Positions 7,409 through 16,355 of a DNA stretch of 37,975 bases are shown here, one piece after another. Origin of the DNA: Deltaproteobacteria bacterium (GTDB lineage: Bacteria > Myxococcota_A > UBA9160 > JAJDAL01); contig JAJDAL010000001.1 in NCBI GenBank assembly GCA_029261875.1, forward strand, positions 1-37,975, read 5' to 3'. Made by a program: the position numbers and the translations under genes. The first letter of the stretch is position 1. Every line of letters begins with the position of its first letter. The notes below the pieces were generated by a model. It was given only the letters and a program-made list of their open reading frames with translations. It searched no databases and was not told where the DNA came from.

Positions 7409-8751
7409 GACCCACCCTCACCCCCCTCCTGATCGCGATCTTGCTCGCGTTGGGCTCCGGTGCGGCGTCGGCCGAGGGCCACATCAACTGGATCACCATC
7501 TCGGGTTCCATCAACCCCGCGTCTTCGGATCACATTCAGCGCGCCGTGGCGCAAAGCGAGGACGACGGCGCGGTCGCTGTGCTGATCGAACTCGACACGC
7601 CCGGGGGGTTGCTGACCGCAACCAAGGACATCATCCAATCGATCCTCAATGCCGAAGTCCCGGTCATCGTCTTCGTCGCGCCGCGGGGCGCTTGGGCGGC
7701 TTCCGCAGGGACCTTCATCACGATGGCGGCGCACAAAGCCGCCATGGCACCGGGAACCAGCATCGGCGCCGCCCACCCGGTGGGCATCGGTGGCGGTGGC
7801 GGTGGCGGTGGTGGAGGCGAATCCGAGGAGGATGGGAAGAAGGGCGAGGGGAAGCGCGACTTTTCCGCGGAGAAGGCCGAGAACTTCACGGCCTCCTTCA
7901 TCGAGTCCATCGCCAAGGAGCGCAATCGCAACGTCGAATGGGCGGTGAAGGCGGTTCGCGAGTCCGTGGCGGTGACTCAGGACGAAGCCCTCGAACTCGG
8001 CGTCATCGACTTGGTGGCCGGCGATCGCAAGGAGCTATTGGCGGCCCTCGATGGCCAGGAAGTCGAGGTCAACGGTCGCACCATTACGCTCGCACTCGCC
8101 AATGCGGAGCTTCGCGAGATCGAGTGGACGACCGTCAATCGCTTCCTCAATGTCCTCGCCAGCCCCGACGTCGCCGTCATGCTGATGATGGCGGGCATGT
8201 TGCTGCTCTATGTCGAGTTTTCGAACCCCGGTCTGATTCTTCCGGGCGTGGCGGGCGGCGTCAGCCTGATTCTCGGCATGATCGCATTGCAAATCTTGCC
8301 GTTCTCGTGGTTCGGCCTGCTGCTTCTCGTCGGCGGGGTCGCGTTCTTCGTGGCCGAAGTGTTCGTGACCTCCTACGGGCTTTTGACCGCGGCGGGGGTG
8401 GCGTGTTTCCTGGTGGGGGGATCGATGGTTTTCGACCTTCCGGAAGTCAGTGACTTGAACGTTTCCTTCTGGAGCGTTCTGGTGCCTTCGGTGATCGGGA
8501 TGGCGGCCTTTGCCGCCCTCGTGGTGTTCGCCCTGGGCCGCTCGTTTCGCCGGCCCCAGGTGGCGGGCGTGGATGATCTAATCGGGACGCGGGGGAGTTC
8601 GACGACCGCCTTGGCGCCGAACGGAACCGTGTTTGTTCGCGGAGAATATTGGCACGCGCGCTCCGCCGAACCGATTGCCGAAGGGGATCGCATCGAGGTC
8701 TTGGCCGTCGAGGGGATGGAACTTCGGGTGCGAAGGGCGCCGCCGAGCTAG
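7405..8751 (+). CDS. NfeD family membrane-bound serine protease (ClpP-class, full-length NfeD1b type)
   Basis: A 448-residue protein with a signal peptide (cut near ASA at about residue 23), a ClpP/crotonase-like protease domain, about five transmembrane helices (about residues 245-380) and a C-terminal OB-fold NfeD domain (about 385-445). The catalytic dyad by family comparison is Ser100 in WAASAGT and Lys157 in SAEKAEN. Members of this family cleave or regulate stomatin-like partner proteins, and a slipin gene follows directly. A run of ten glycines (129-138) from a GGTGGC repeat, followed by a charged stretch, is inserted between Ser100 and Lys157. ATG overlaps the coaBC stop. Confidence 0.93.
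   Translation: MRPTLTPLLIAILLALGSGAASAEGHINWITISGSINPASSDHIQRAVAQSEDDGAVAVLIELDTPGGLLTATKDIIQSILNAEVPVIVFVAPRGAWAASAGTFITMAAHKAAMAPGTSIGAAHPVGIGGGGGGGGGGESEEDGKKGEGKRDFSAEKAENFTASFIESIAKERNRNVEWAVKAVRESVAVTQDEALELGVIDLVAGDRKELLAALDGQEVEVNGRTITLALANAELREIEWTTVNRFLNVLASPDVAVMLMMAGMLLLYVEFSNPGLILPGVAGGVSLILGMIALQILPFSWFGLLLLVGGVAFFVAEVFVTSYGLLTAAGVACFLVGGSMVFDLPEVSDLNVSFWSVLVPSVIGMAAFAALVVFALGRSFRRPQVAGVDDLIGTRGSSTTALAPNGTVFVRGEYWHARSAEPIAEGDRIEVLAVEGMELRVRRAPPS
7789..7818 (+). repeat. GGTGGC microsatellite encoding ten glycines inside nfeD
   Basis: Ten consecutive glycine codons, starting with three GGTGGC hexamers and ending with variants. Unit changes would be in frame, altering loop length without a frameshift. 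Confidence 0.9.
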
Positions 8752-8780
8752 ATTGCATCGGTCTGGGGAAGGAGGGAATC

Positions 8781-9551
8781 ATGTTTGTTGTTTCTCCGGC
8801 CATATTTGTCGGATTTCTGGTGGCGATTTTCATCGCCGGCGTGCGGATTCTGGCGGAATACGAGCGCGGGGTGGTGTTTCGCTTCGGCCGTTACCACGGG
8901 GTTCGTGAAGCCGGGCTTCGCTGGATCATCCCCGGTGTCGACCGCATGGAGCGCATCAGCCTGCGCGAGATCGTGATGGACGTTCCAGCTCAGGAAGTCA
9001 TTACGCGCGACAACGTCTCGGTGAAGGTGAATGCGGTTTTGTATTTCCGGGTCTTGCACCCGGAGAAGGCCGTCATCCAGGTCGAGAATTACCTGTATGG
9101 AACCTCGCAGCTTTCGCAGACCACGTTGCGATCCGTCTGTGGACAGGCGGAACTCGATGAATTGCTGGCGGAGCGCGAATCGATCAATCGCAAGCTCCAG
9201 GAAATCATCGATCTACAGACCGAGCCCTGGGGCGTCAAGGTGCGGGCCGTGGAGGTCAAGCAGATCGACTTGCCTCAGGAAATGCAACGCGCCATGGCGA
9301 AGCAGGCAGAAGCCGAGCGCGAGAAACGCGCGAAGATCATTCACGCCGAGGGCGAGTCCCAGGCTGCGGCAAAACTCGCGGAAGCGTCGTCGATCCTTTC
9401 CGCGGAACCGTCGGCGCTCCAGTTGCGCTTCTTGCAGACGCTTTCGGAGATCGCGACGGAAAACAACTCGACGATCGTCTTCCCCATTCCGATCGACACC
9501 ATCAAACCCTTCTTCGACACAGCGGTCCGATCGACCAAGGAGGACCGCTAG
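8781..9551 (+). CDS. Slipin/stomatin-like SPFH-domain membrane protein
   Basis: A 256-residue protein with one N-terminal membrane segment (about residues 2-23), followed by [18 protein letters not shown], the classic stomatin start, and a prohibitin-homology domain through about residue 180. A charged coiled coil ([21 protein letters not shown]) with the conserved AEGE element follows, then a C-terminal oligomerisation segment. Such proteins form ring or cage assemblies in the inner membrane and usually pair with NfeD proteases, as here. ATG at 8781 has GGAGGG seven bases upstream; an upstream extension of the frame overlaps the nfeD end and lacks the motif. Only three bases separate it from hflK. 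Confidence 0.93.
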   Translation: MFVVSPAIFVGFLVAIFIAGVRILAEYERGVVFRFGRYHGVREAGLRWIIPGVDRMERISLREIVMDVPAQEVITRDNVSVKVNAVLYFRVLHPEKAVIQVENYLYGTSQLSQTTLRSVCGQAELDELLAERESINRKLQEIIDLQTEPWGVKVRAVEVKQIDLPQEMQRAMAKQAEAEREKRAKIIHAEGESQAAAKLAEASSILSAEPSALQLRFLQTLSEIATENNSTIVFPIPIDTIKPFFDTAVRSTKEDR

Positions 9552-9554
9552 GCC

Positions 9555-10496
9555 ATGGCGGACGAGGTCGAGGAGCGCGTTGGCCGCGACGTGCGGCGCA
9601 CGATTCTGGACTGGACGTTGGCCATTGTCTCCATTGCGCTGCTCGGGGTGTGGCAATCGTTTGGCTTCTACACCCTCCAACCGGGGCAAGCGGCGGTCAT
9701 CCTTCAATTCGGTCAGTACAACCGAACCCAAGACGATCCGGGTTGGCATCTCCACCTGCCGCCCCCCATCGAGTCGCGCGACATCCTGAATGTCTCCGAG
9801 GTGAGCCGCGAGGAATTCCACAGTGAATCCGCCGCCGGCTTTGGCGAGAGCCAGATGCAGACCAGCGACAACGCGATCGTGGGGCTCGGATTCGTGGTTC
9901 AGTACTACATCAAGGATGCATTTGCGGCCCGCTACCGCATTGCTTCCCCCAACGAGGTGCTGCGGGACGCTGCCCAGGCCGCCATGCGGGAGGTCGTGGG
10001 CCAGAACAATATCGACGGTGTTCTGTCGGAGCGGCGTGGCGCGGTCGCGCGCGAGGCGGAGGCCGTGCTCCAGGAACTGTTGGACCGTTACGACTCCGGT
10101 CTGCACGTCGACGGCGTCGAGCTACAAGAGGTGCAGCCTCCGGGCCCCGTTCGTGCCGCATTCGATGATGTGATCGCGGCTCGACAGGACAAGAGCCGCG
10201 CTACCAACGAAGCCGATGGGTATCGAAACGAGGTGGTTCCACGCGCCCGCGCGGAAGCGATCGAACTGACGGAATCGGCCCTGGGGTATCGCGACGCGAA
10301 GATCGCGGAAGCCGAGGGAGAGGCCAATCGCTTCCTCGCCCTGGCAACCGAATATCGCAAGGCCCCGGGCGTGACGCGCACGCGCTTGTACCTCGAAGCC
10401 ATGGAGGAAATCCTGCCCCCGGTGGAGAAGATCATCATCCAGCCCGGGAGCAATGTGTTGCCCTACTTGCCGCTCGGTCGCGGGGAGAAACCGTAA
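9555..10496 (+). CDS. hflK: HflK-type SPFH protein, FtsH protease modulator subunit
   Basis: A 313-residue protein with a short cytoplasmic N-terminus, one transmembrane helix (about residues 18-38), then FYTLQPGQAAVILQFGQY and DPGWHLHLPPPIE, typical of HflK. The rest is the SPFH domain with a long helical region (residues about 190-270) carrying the AEAIEL and AEGEANRFL elements. With HflC it should form a periplasmic cage around FtsH and restrain membrane-protein degradation. It is shorter than enterobacterial HflK (about 420), mainly because the Gly/Pro-rich N-terminal extension is absent. The stop overlaps hflC by one base (TAATG at 10494-10498). No ftsH is in the window. Confidence 0.94.
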   Translation: MADEVEERVGRDVRRTILDWTLAIVSIALLGVWQSFGFYTLQPGQAAVILQFGQYNRTQDDPGWHLHLPPPIESRDILNVSEVSREEFHSESAAGFGESQMQTSDNAIVGLGFVVQYYIKDAFAARYRIASPNEVLRDAAQAAMREVVGQNNIDGVLSERRGAVAREAEAVLQELLDRYDSGLHVDGVELQEVQPPGPVRAAFDDVIAARQDKSRATNEADGYRNEVVPRARAEAIELTESALGYRDAKIAEAEGEANRFLALATEYRKAPGVTRTRLYLEAMEEILPPVEKIIIQPGSNVLPYLPLGRGEKP

Positions 10497-11407
10497 TGCG
10501 AATCTTTCGCCTGGTCTTCTTGCTGCTGGTGGGAACCGCTCTGTTCGGCGCGCTGGCCTGGGCGGGCGGCCTGGGGATCGGACCGATCGTGGTCGTGCGT
10601 GAGGACGAACAGAAAGTCGTCGTCCGCTTGATTCCGATCGGAAACAGCACGCGCGTGTTGAGCGAACCGGGAATCTCCCTGCGAATCCCGTTGTTGGAGC
10701 AGGTTCAAACCCTCGACCGGCGCCTCCTGTACCTGAATGCCGAACCGCGCGAGCTTCAGACCGTGGAGCAGGAGCGCATCGTCGTGGACAATTACGTGGT
10801 GTGGCGCATCGCGGACCCCCTGCAATTCGTCAAGAGCTTCCCCACGGGCATGGCGGCTGCGCAGAGTCGCATTGGCGATGTGGTGCGCGACGACGTCCGG
10901 GAAGTCATCGGCCAGCGCACGCTGGGTGAGGTGGTGACGACCAAACGCGCGGAAATCATGAAATCCGCGGCGGATGCGAGTCGGGAGCGGATGAAGGAGT
11001 TCGGTGTAGAGATCATCGAAGTGCGGATCAATCGCACGGAGCTGCCCGAGGGGGCTACGGCAAACGTCTACCAGCGCATGCGCACGGAACGCGAAGCGCG
11101 CGCACGCCAATTGCGTGCCGAAGGTGAGGAGAACGGACGGCAGATCCGCGCGGAAGCCGACAAGGACGCGCAGATCGTGGTCGCCAACGCCAAGCGGGAT
11201 TCGGAGATCGTTCGCGGTGAGGGCGATGCGAAAGCGGCTGCCATCTACGCCGAGGCCTACACGCAGGCGCCCGAATTCTACGGCTTCGTTCGCAACCTCG
11301 AGGCCTACCGCAAGACCATTGGCGACAACACGACGTTGGTGCTTCCGCCGGATTCGGAATTCTTTCGCATCCTGGCTTCCGACCCGGCCTCGAACGGGCC
11401 CCGCTAA
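10496..11407 (+). CDS. hflC: HflC-type SPFH protein, FtsH protease modulator subunit
   Basis: A 303-residue partner of HflK. It has an N-terminal transmembrane segment (about residues 2-24), then VVVREDEQKVVVRLIPIG and EPGISLRIPLLEQV. The SPFH domain contains the FGVEIIEVRINRTELPE block that characterises HflC, followed by the helical AEGEENGRQIRAEADKDAQ region and YGFVRNLEAYRKTIG near the C-terminus. Length is close to other HflC proteins (about 330). It starts with ATG overlapping the hflK stop and ends 13 bases before the stop of the convergent lptG-like gene, so the two transcripts probably share or overlap their ends. Confidence 0.95.
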   Translation: MRIFRLVFLLLVGTALFGALAWAGGLGIGPIVVVREDEQKVVVRLIPIGNSTRVLSEPGISLRIPLLEQVQTLDRRLLYLNAEPRELQTVEQERIVVDNYVVWRIADPLQFVKSFPTGMAAAQSRIGDVVRDDVREVIGQRTLGEVVTTKRAEIMKSAADASRERMKEFGVEIIEVRINRTELPEGATANVYQRMRTEREARARQLRAEGEENGRQIRAEADKDAQIVVANAKRDSEIVRGEGDAKAAAIYAEAYTQAPEFYGFVRNLEAYRKTIGDNTTLVLPPDSEFFRILASDPASNGPR

Positions 11408-11420
11408 TCGGCCCCGAACG

Positions 11421-12500
11421 TCAACTCGGAGCGCGCGCGAGCTGCCAGGTTCCGTACGTGGCGAACAGCACGACTACGGACCAGGTGGTGATTGCGGCAG
11501 GGGTCACGCCGGCGGTAGCGAGGATCACGGCCAGGTGCTGAATGGACCAGAAGACGAGCAGCACGAAGATGCCTTGGAGTGCAGGGACCGCCAGGCTCTT
11601 CGTTCGTTCCACCCGAAATCCCAACGGAATCGCGAGCAATGCGAAGATGAGCACGGCCACGGGCTCGGCGAGTCTGCGATGCAGGTGAGCCTCGTAGCGT
11701 TTCGTGTCGGTGCCTTCGCGGTGGCGCGCCTGGATGTAGGCCAACAGATTCCGAAGCGAGAGTGTGGCGAAGTTGGTTTCCAGCAGTGCGCCCTGGGGAG
11801 CGTCTTGTAGGTGGAGGGCGTACTCCTCGACGACCTGATACGAGGCGGGGGCTTCGGGCGTTTCCGGGTCGAACCCCCGGATCTTCGCGCGATAGAAATG
11901 CCATTGATTGTCGTCTGCGATATGGACTTCCTCGGCGTGGATACTCCGCCGCAGCCGTCCCGCGGGATCGCGTTCGAATACGCCCACGTGGTGGAGAACG
12001 CGTGCCTCGGAGTCCGAGTCGCGAAAGTTGTAGATCACGTGGCCGCTGCGCGACCAGAAGGATCCCCGCCGGAAAGCCACTTCGTGGGAATCGCCGCGTG
12101 CCAGTTGATTGAGCGTGCGCGAGGCTTCGACCACCACCGTGTCATTGAAGAGCAGCAACAGGGCTGCGAGGACCGAAGCCGCGACCAGGATGGGGACGAC
12201 GACTCGGACGGGCGAGACCCCGCCGGCTTTGATGGCCGTCAACTCCAACCAGCGCGCCGCCAGGCCGAGGGTCACGAAGGTGGCGATGAAGGCCGCCACG
12301 GGGACCAGAATCCACATATAGTTGACGGGGATGAGCAAGAAGAGATGGAATATGGCGTCGCCCCAGCCCGAACCGGTTTCGAGCAGGTCGCCTAGGTTCA
12401 ACAGCATCTCGCCGACGAGAATGGCGAGAATCAGTACGGCGAGTGTCGTCGTGAACCAGACAGCGAATCGCTGAAGTAGATATCGGCCAAGGATCCCCAC
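11421..12500 (-). CDS. lptG: LptF/LptG-family lipopolysaccharide export permease, LptG-like
   Basis: A 359-residue inner-membrane protein. The pattern is three N-terminal helices (about residues 12-35, 55-75, 98-118), a periplasmic beta-jellyroll region (about 125-265) and three C-terminal helices (about 280-350), as in the LptF/YjgP-YjgQ family. The start GILGRYLLQRF and the block AIKAGGVSPVRVVVPIL are typical. With LptB it would extract lipopolysaccharide from the inner membrane. Whether it is the F or the G paralogue is uncertain; no second copy is in the window. GTG at 12500 is chosen because the first helix starts just after it. It is divergent from ribF with only 16 bases between. Confidence 0.85.
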   Translation of the reverse strand: MGILGRYLLQRFAVWFTTTLAVLILAILVGEMLLNLGDLLETGSGWGDAIFHLFLLIPVNYMWILVPVAAFIATFVTLGLAARWLELTAIKAGGVSPVRVVVPILVAASVLAALLLLFNDTVVVEASRTLNQLARGDSHEVAFRRGSFWSRSGHVIYNFRDSDSEARVLHHVGVFERDPAGRLRRSIHAEEVHIADDNQWHFYRAKIRGFDPETPEAPASYQVVEEYALHLQDAPQGALLETNFATLSLRNLLAYIQARHREGTDTKRYEAHLHRRLAEPVAVLIFALLAIPLGFRVERTKSLAVPALQGIFVLLVFWSIQHLAVILATAGVTPAAITTWSVVVLFATYGTWQLARAPS

Positions 12501-12516
12501 GAAGCGGAGCTTAGCA

Positions 12517-13467
12517 TTGAGGGTCTTTCACGGAATCCGCGAGATCGACAAGCGCCTGCGCAAGCCGGTTCTGACGGTTGGGAACTTCGATGGTCTACAC
12601 GTGGGCCACGCCGCCATCATCGAAACCGTCGTGGGGCGGGCGCGGGCGCTGGGCGGGGAGACCGTGGTCTACACCTTCGATCCCCATCCCCGGAAGGTGC
12701 TTCAGGCGGAACGCGCCCCGGGGCTGTTGACCACCACGGAGCAAAAGCTCGAGCTCCTGGAAACCGCGGGAATCGACGCTGTGATTCTGGAGCCCTTCAC
12801 GCCGGAATTCGCCAAGACGCCCCCGGAAACCTTCGTGCGCGACTTTCTGCACCGCTCGATTCAGCCCGTGGAAGTCTACGTGGGCTACGACTTCCATTTT
12901 GGCCGGGACCGCGAAGGCTCCATGCGTCTCCTGACCGAAATGGGTCCCAAGCTGGGATTCGCGGTGACCATCATCCCGGAAGTCATGGTCGGGGACGAGG
13001 ACGTCAACTCCACGCGAATCCGCGCGCTCCTGGAGCAAGGGGAAGTGGCGGTCGTGACCGGTTTGCTGGGACGTCCCTATTCCGTGCGCGGTTCGGTGGA
13101 AGAGGGCGCCCGGCGCGGACGCACCCTGGGTTTTCCCACCCTCAACCTGGCGTCCGAGAACGAGATCCTTCCCCGGGCCGGTGTCTACGCGGGGTGCGTG
13201 CGGTTCCTGGACGCGGGCGATCCGCCCCGGGGAACCTCGCGTTTCGCGGTGACGAACGTGGGGCAACGCCCCACCTTCGAGGAGGCGGGGCGACTCGTCG
13301 CCGAGGCGCATTTGTTGGACTTCGAAGGGGACGCCTACGGGCGACGCGTGGAGCTGCGCTTCGATCTTCGCTTGCGCGGCGAACAACGCTTCTCGGGACC
13401 GGATGCCCTGCGTGAACAGATTGCGCGCGACGTTGCCCTGGCGCGCGCGCATTTCGGGATTCAATGA
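12517..13467 (+). CDS. ribF: Bifunctional riboflavin kinase / FAD synthetase
   Basis: A 316-residue cytosolic enzyme that phosphorylates riboflavin to FMN and adenylates FMN to FAD. The N-terminal FAD synthetase domain has VGNFDGLHVGH at about residues 20-30, TFDPHPRKVL and the VNSTRIRALLEQG block. The C-terminal flavokinase domain (about 185-310) has RGRTLGFPTLNL with the PTxN motif and FAVTNVGQRPTF. Length matches the family (about 310). The start is a TTG at 12517 with GGAG seven bases upstream; no better start exists before the conserved N-terminus. Its stop overlaps the next gene (ATGA at 13464-13467). Confidence 0.96.
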   Translation: MRVFHGIREIDKRLRKPVLTVGNFDGLHVGHAAIIETVVGRARALGGETVVYTFDPHPRKVLQAERAPGLLTTTEQKLELLETAGIDAVILEPFTPEFAKTPPETFVRDFLHRSIQPVEVYVGYDFHFGRDREGSMRLLTEMGPKLGFAVTIIPEVMVGDEDVNSTRIRALLEQGEVAVVTGLLGRPYSVRGSVEEGARRGRTLGFPTLNLASENEILPRAGVYAGCVRFLDAGDPPRGTSRFAVTNVGQRPTFEEAGRLVAEAHLLDFEGDAYGRRVELRFDLRLRGEQRFSGPDALREQIARDVALARAHFGIQ

Positions 13468-14540
13468 CCCAAACGACGCCCGAAGCCAAGAAGCGACCGC
13501 GCTGGCGAGACCCCCGTATCTGGATCGGCATCCTCATCACGGTCGCGTGTATCTGGCTCGCCCTGCGCGATGTCTCGTTTTCCGAAGTGGCTTCCCACAT
13601 GTCCAAGGCGAACCTGTTGCTCTTGTTCGCGCTCTCGGCGCCGGCCCATTTCATCGCGATCTGGGTGCGCGCCCTGCGTTGGCGCCACCTGATCGAGGCC
13701 ATCGAACCCGTCGACCGCATGCCGGTGTTTCGCGCGACGGCGGTCGGATTCATGGCCAACAACATCTTTCCGCTTCGGGTCGGCGAGGTGATCCGAGCCT
13801 GGTATCTCGCTCGGGAGACCCAAGCTTCGGGGACGGCGTTGCTCGGGACCGTGATCGTCGAACGCATCATCGATGCCGCCGCGGTGGCGAGCCTGGGGAT
13901 CGTCGTCCTGGGCGGCCGCGGTATCCGCCTCGAAGGCGTCGAATTTCTCGCCTTCGCGACGCCGCTCCTGGGGGGGTTGGCCGCTCTGTTGGTGTTCTTC
14001 AGCTTCTTGGGACGGTCCCCAGACCGGGCGATCCGCCTGGCGACCGCACTGCTACCGCCTTTCGTGACGCCGGCCGTGCGGGATCGGATCGAGGGTGGGC
14101 TGCGTCACATTTCCGCGGGGCTGGGATCGCTGCGTGGGGGAGCGCACCTGTTTTGGATCGCCGCTCACACGGCGGTGATCTGGCTGATCTTGACGGTGAT
14201 TCCCTTCCTGGTCGGGTTTCACGCCCTGGGCATCGAATTCGATTCGCCGGAAACCACCCTGGCGGCTGGATTCGTGACGCTCGTTGCGGTCGGCGTCGCG
14301 GTGGCGTTTCCGTCAGCTCCGGGTTTCTTCGGACCCTATCACCTGGCTTGCCAAGCCGCGCTTGCGAGTTTCGGTGTAGCCCGCGCACCGGCTTTCGCCA
14401 CCGGCACACTCGTGCACTTCACGTTTTGGATCTGCGTCACCGCGCTGGGGCTCGGCGTCCTGTGGTTTCGCCGGACTTCCTTCGGTGAAATCGAGGAGGC
14501 CGCCGAGCGTGGTAAAGATCCCCTATCGAGTCGCCGATAA
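13464..14540 (+). CDS. Flippase-like integral membrane protein (lysylphosphatidylglycerol synthase TM region / UPF0104 family)
   Basis: A 358-residue protein with about eight hydrophobic helices. The signature region AIWVRALRWRHLIEA, then ATAVGFMANNIFPLRVGEVIRAWYLARE, is the conserved core of the LPG-synthase transmembrane / AglD-like family, including the N-x-x-P-x-R-x-GE motif. TVIVERIIDA follows, then later VAVAFPSAPGFFGPYH. Members move or modify lipid-linked substrates in the inner membrane; the substrate here cannot be read. No aminoacyl-transferase (GNAT-like) domain is attached, so it is not a complete MprF. It is translationally coupled to ribF by overlap. Confidence 0.85.
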   Translation: MTQTTPEAKKRPRWRDPRIWIGILITVACIWLALRDVSFSEVASHMSKANLLLLFALSAPAHFIAIWVRALRWRHLIEAIEPVDRMPVFRATAVGFMANNIFPLRVGEVIRAWYLARETQASGTALLGTVIVERIIDAAAVASLGIVVLGGRGIRLEGVEFLAFATPLLGGLAALLVFFSFLGRSPDRAIRLATALLPPFVTPAVRDRIEGGLRHISAGLGSLRGGAHLFWIAAHTAVIWLILTVIPFLVGFHALGIEFDSPETTLAAGFVTLVAVGVAVAFPSAPGFFGPYHLACQAALASFGVARAPAFATGTLVHFTFWICVTALGLGVLWFRRTSFGEIEEAAERGKDPLSSRR

Positions 14541-14645
14541 CCCATTGGAAAACAAGGGTTTCGCGCGCACGCGCGCAAACTAGAGTCCCGTTGCCCGCGT
14601 TGCCAATTGTGACCCGGGGCGCGGGGCTTCCGCCGAGGGCGGGGC

Positions 14646-16346
14646 GTGAACGAACGCATCGGGGAACTTCTCGTAAAAGAGAATATCTTGAGCGCGGACC
14701 AACTGGAACGCGCGCGCGCCGAAGTGCGCACGGGTGGCGGCCGCCTGGGTGCCAAGATCACCCAGCTCGGATACCTCGAAGAAGCGGACCTCACTGAATT
14801 CGTTTCGAAGCAATACGGTGTGCCGGCGATCGATCTCGAAGAGACGGAATTCGATCCCGAAGTCGTACAGCTGGTTCCCGAAGACGTCGCAATCAAACAC
14901 ACCGTGATTCCCGTGCATCGCGCCGGGGCGAATCTGGTGGTGGCGACCGCAGACCCGTCGAACATGTTCGCGCTCGACGACATCAAGTTCCTGACCGGTT
15001 ACAACATCGAAGTCGTGATCGCCTCCGACGAAGCGATCAAGCGCGCCATCGACAAGTTCTACGATCAAAGCTCCTCGCTGGAGGATGTGATCGGCGACTT
15101 CGACGACTCGGATCTCGAGGTCATCCAAGACGACATCGATCTCGATGTCAACGAACTGGCGAAAGAATCCGAAGACGCGCCCGTCGTCAAGCTCGTTCAC
15201 CTCATCCTGACGGACGCCATCAAGAAGGGCGCCTCGGACATCCACGTGGAGCCGTACGAGAAGTCCTTTCGAGTGCGATTTCGCATCGACGGAATTCTCT
15301 ACGAGATCATGAATCCGCCACTGAAGCTGAAGAACGCCATCACGTCGCGCATCAAGATCATGTCCGAGTTGGACATCGCCGAGCGACGACTTCCCCAGGA
15401 CGGCCGGATCAAGCTCAAAATGGGACGAGGGCGCGAAATGGATTTTCGCGTTTCGGTTCTTCCGACGCTGTTCGGCGAAAAAATCGTTCTCCGACTCCTC
15501 GACAAATCCAATCTCCAATTGGATATGACGAAACTCGGTTTCGAAGAATCCCAACTCGAAGTCTTCCAGGACTGCATCCATCGACCCTATGGCATGGTTC
15601 TCGTCACCGGTCCCACCGGGTCGGGGAAGACGACCACGCTCTACTCGGCGCTTTCGGAGCTCAATAAGATCTCGGAGAACATTTCGACGGCGGAAGACCC
15701 GGTCGAGTTCAATCTCCAGGGCATCAACCAGGTGCAGATGCACGAAGACATCGGCCTGAATTTCGCAGCGGCCCTGCGCGCGTTCTTGCGCCAGGATCCG
15801 GACATCATCATGGTTGGTGAGATTCGCGACTTCGAAACCGCGGAGATCGGAATCAAAGCGGCGCTCACGGGTCACATGGTGCTTTCGACCCTGCACACCA
15901 ACGACGCGCCTTCGTCGGTGAATCGACTCTTGAACATGGGCATCGAGCCGTTCCTGGTGAGCTCGTCCGTCAACTGCATCGTTGCTCAGCGCCTGGCGCG
16001 CTGTATCTGCGAGGAGTGCAAGGAGCCGGCCCTGGATGTGGAGCCCGAGGCGCTGGAAGCGGCGGGCCTCGCCGAAGAAATTGCGAGGACCATCACACCC
16101 ATGAAGGGCAAGGGGTGCCGACACTGTTCAGATACAGGTTATCGCGGCCGGTTGGCGATCTATGAGGTGATGGAGCTCTCCGACGGGCTCAAGGAATTCG
16201 TATTGAACGGGGCCTCGGCGGCTGAACTCAAGCAAGAAGCGATTCGCTTGGGGATGAAGACCTTGCGCCGGAGTGCACTCGAGAAATTTCAACAGGGGGT
16301 GACGACCCTCTCCGAGGTGCTGCGCATCTCGGCTTCGGACCACTAG
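14646..16346 (+). CDS. pilB: Type IV pilus extension ATPase PilB
   Basis: A 566-residue cytoplasmic hexameric motor that drives pilin addition. The N-terminal GspE/MshEN-type domain (about residues 1-150) begins NERIGELLVKENILS. The ATPase core shows Walker A GPTGSGKT at 322-329, the Asp box around AEDPVEFN, the Walker B region DIIMVGEIRD, and a His box ending in STLHTNDA. A zinc-binding tetracysteine set is visible: Cys455, Cys458, Cys491 and Cys494. Length agrees with PilB (about 565). The start is GTG at 14646, preceded by GAGGGCGGG. It is the first gene of a pilB-T-C-S-R run; the gap to the previous gene is 105 bases and holds a Z-DNA-like tract. Confidence 0.97.
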   Translation: MNERIGELLVKENILSADQLERARAEVRTGGGRLGAKITQLGYLEEADLTEFVSKQYGVPAIDLEETEFDPEVVQLVPEDVAIKHTVIPVHRAGANLVVATADPSNMFALDDIKFLTGYNIEVVIASDEAIKRAIDKFYDQSSSLEDVIGDFDDSDLEVIQDDIDLDVNELAKESEDAPVVKLVHLILTDAIKKGASDIHVEPYEKSFRVRFRIDGILYEIMNPPLKLKNAITSRIKIMSELDIAERRLPQDGRIKLKMGRGREMDFRVSVLPTLFGEKIVLRLLDKSNLQLDMTKLGFEESQLEVFQDCIHRPYGMVLVTGPTGSGKTTTLYSALSELNKISENISTAEDPVEFNLQGINQVQMHEDIGLNFAAALRAFLRQDPDIIMVGEIRDFETAEIGIKAALTGHMVLSTLHTNDAPSSVNRLLNMGIEPFLVSSSVNCIVAQRLARCICEECKEPALDVEPEALEAAGLAEEIARTITPMKGKGCRHCSDTGYRGRLAIYEVMELSDGLKEFVLNGASAAELKQEAIRLGMKTLRRSALEKFQQGVTTLSEVLRISASDH

Positions 16347-16355
16347 GAGGGGCGG

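Noticed and set aside
14580..16124. A 514-codon minus-strand open frame opposite pilB
   Set aside because: It is a shadow of pilB, rich in Asp/His/Arg/Val, with no recognisable domain.
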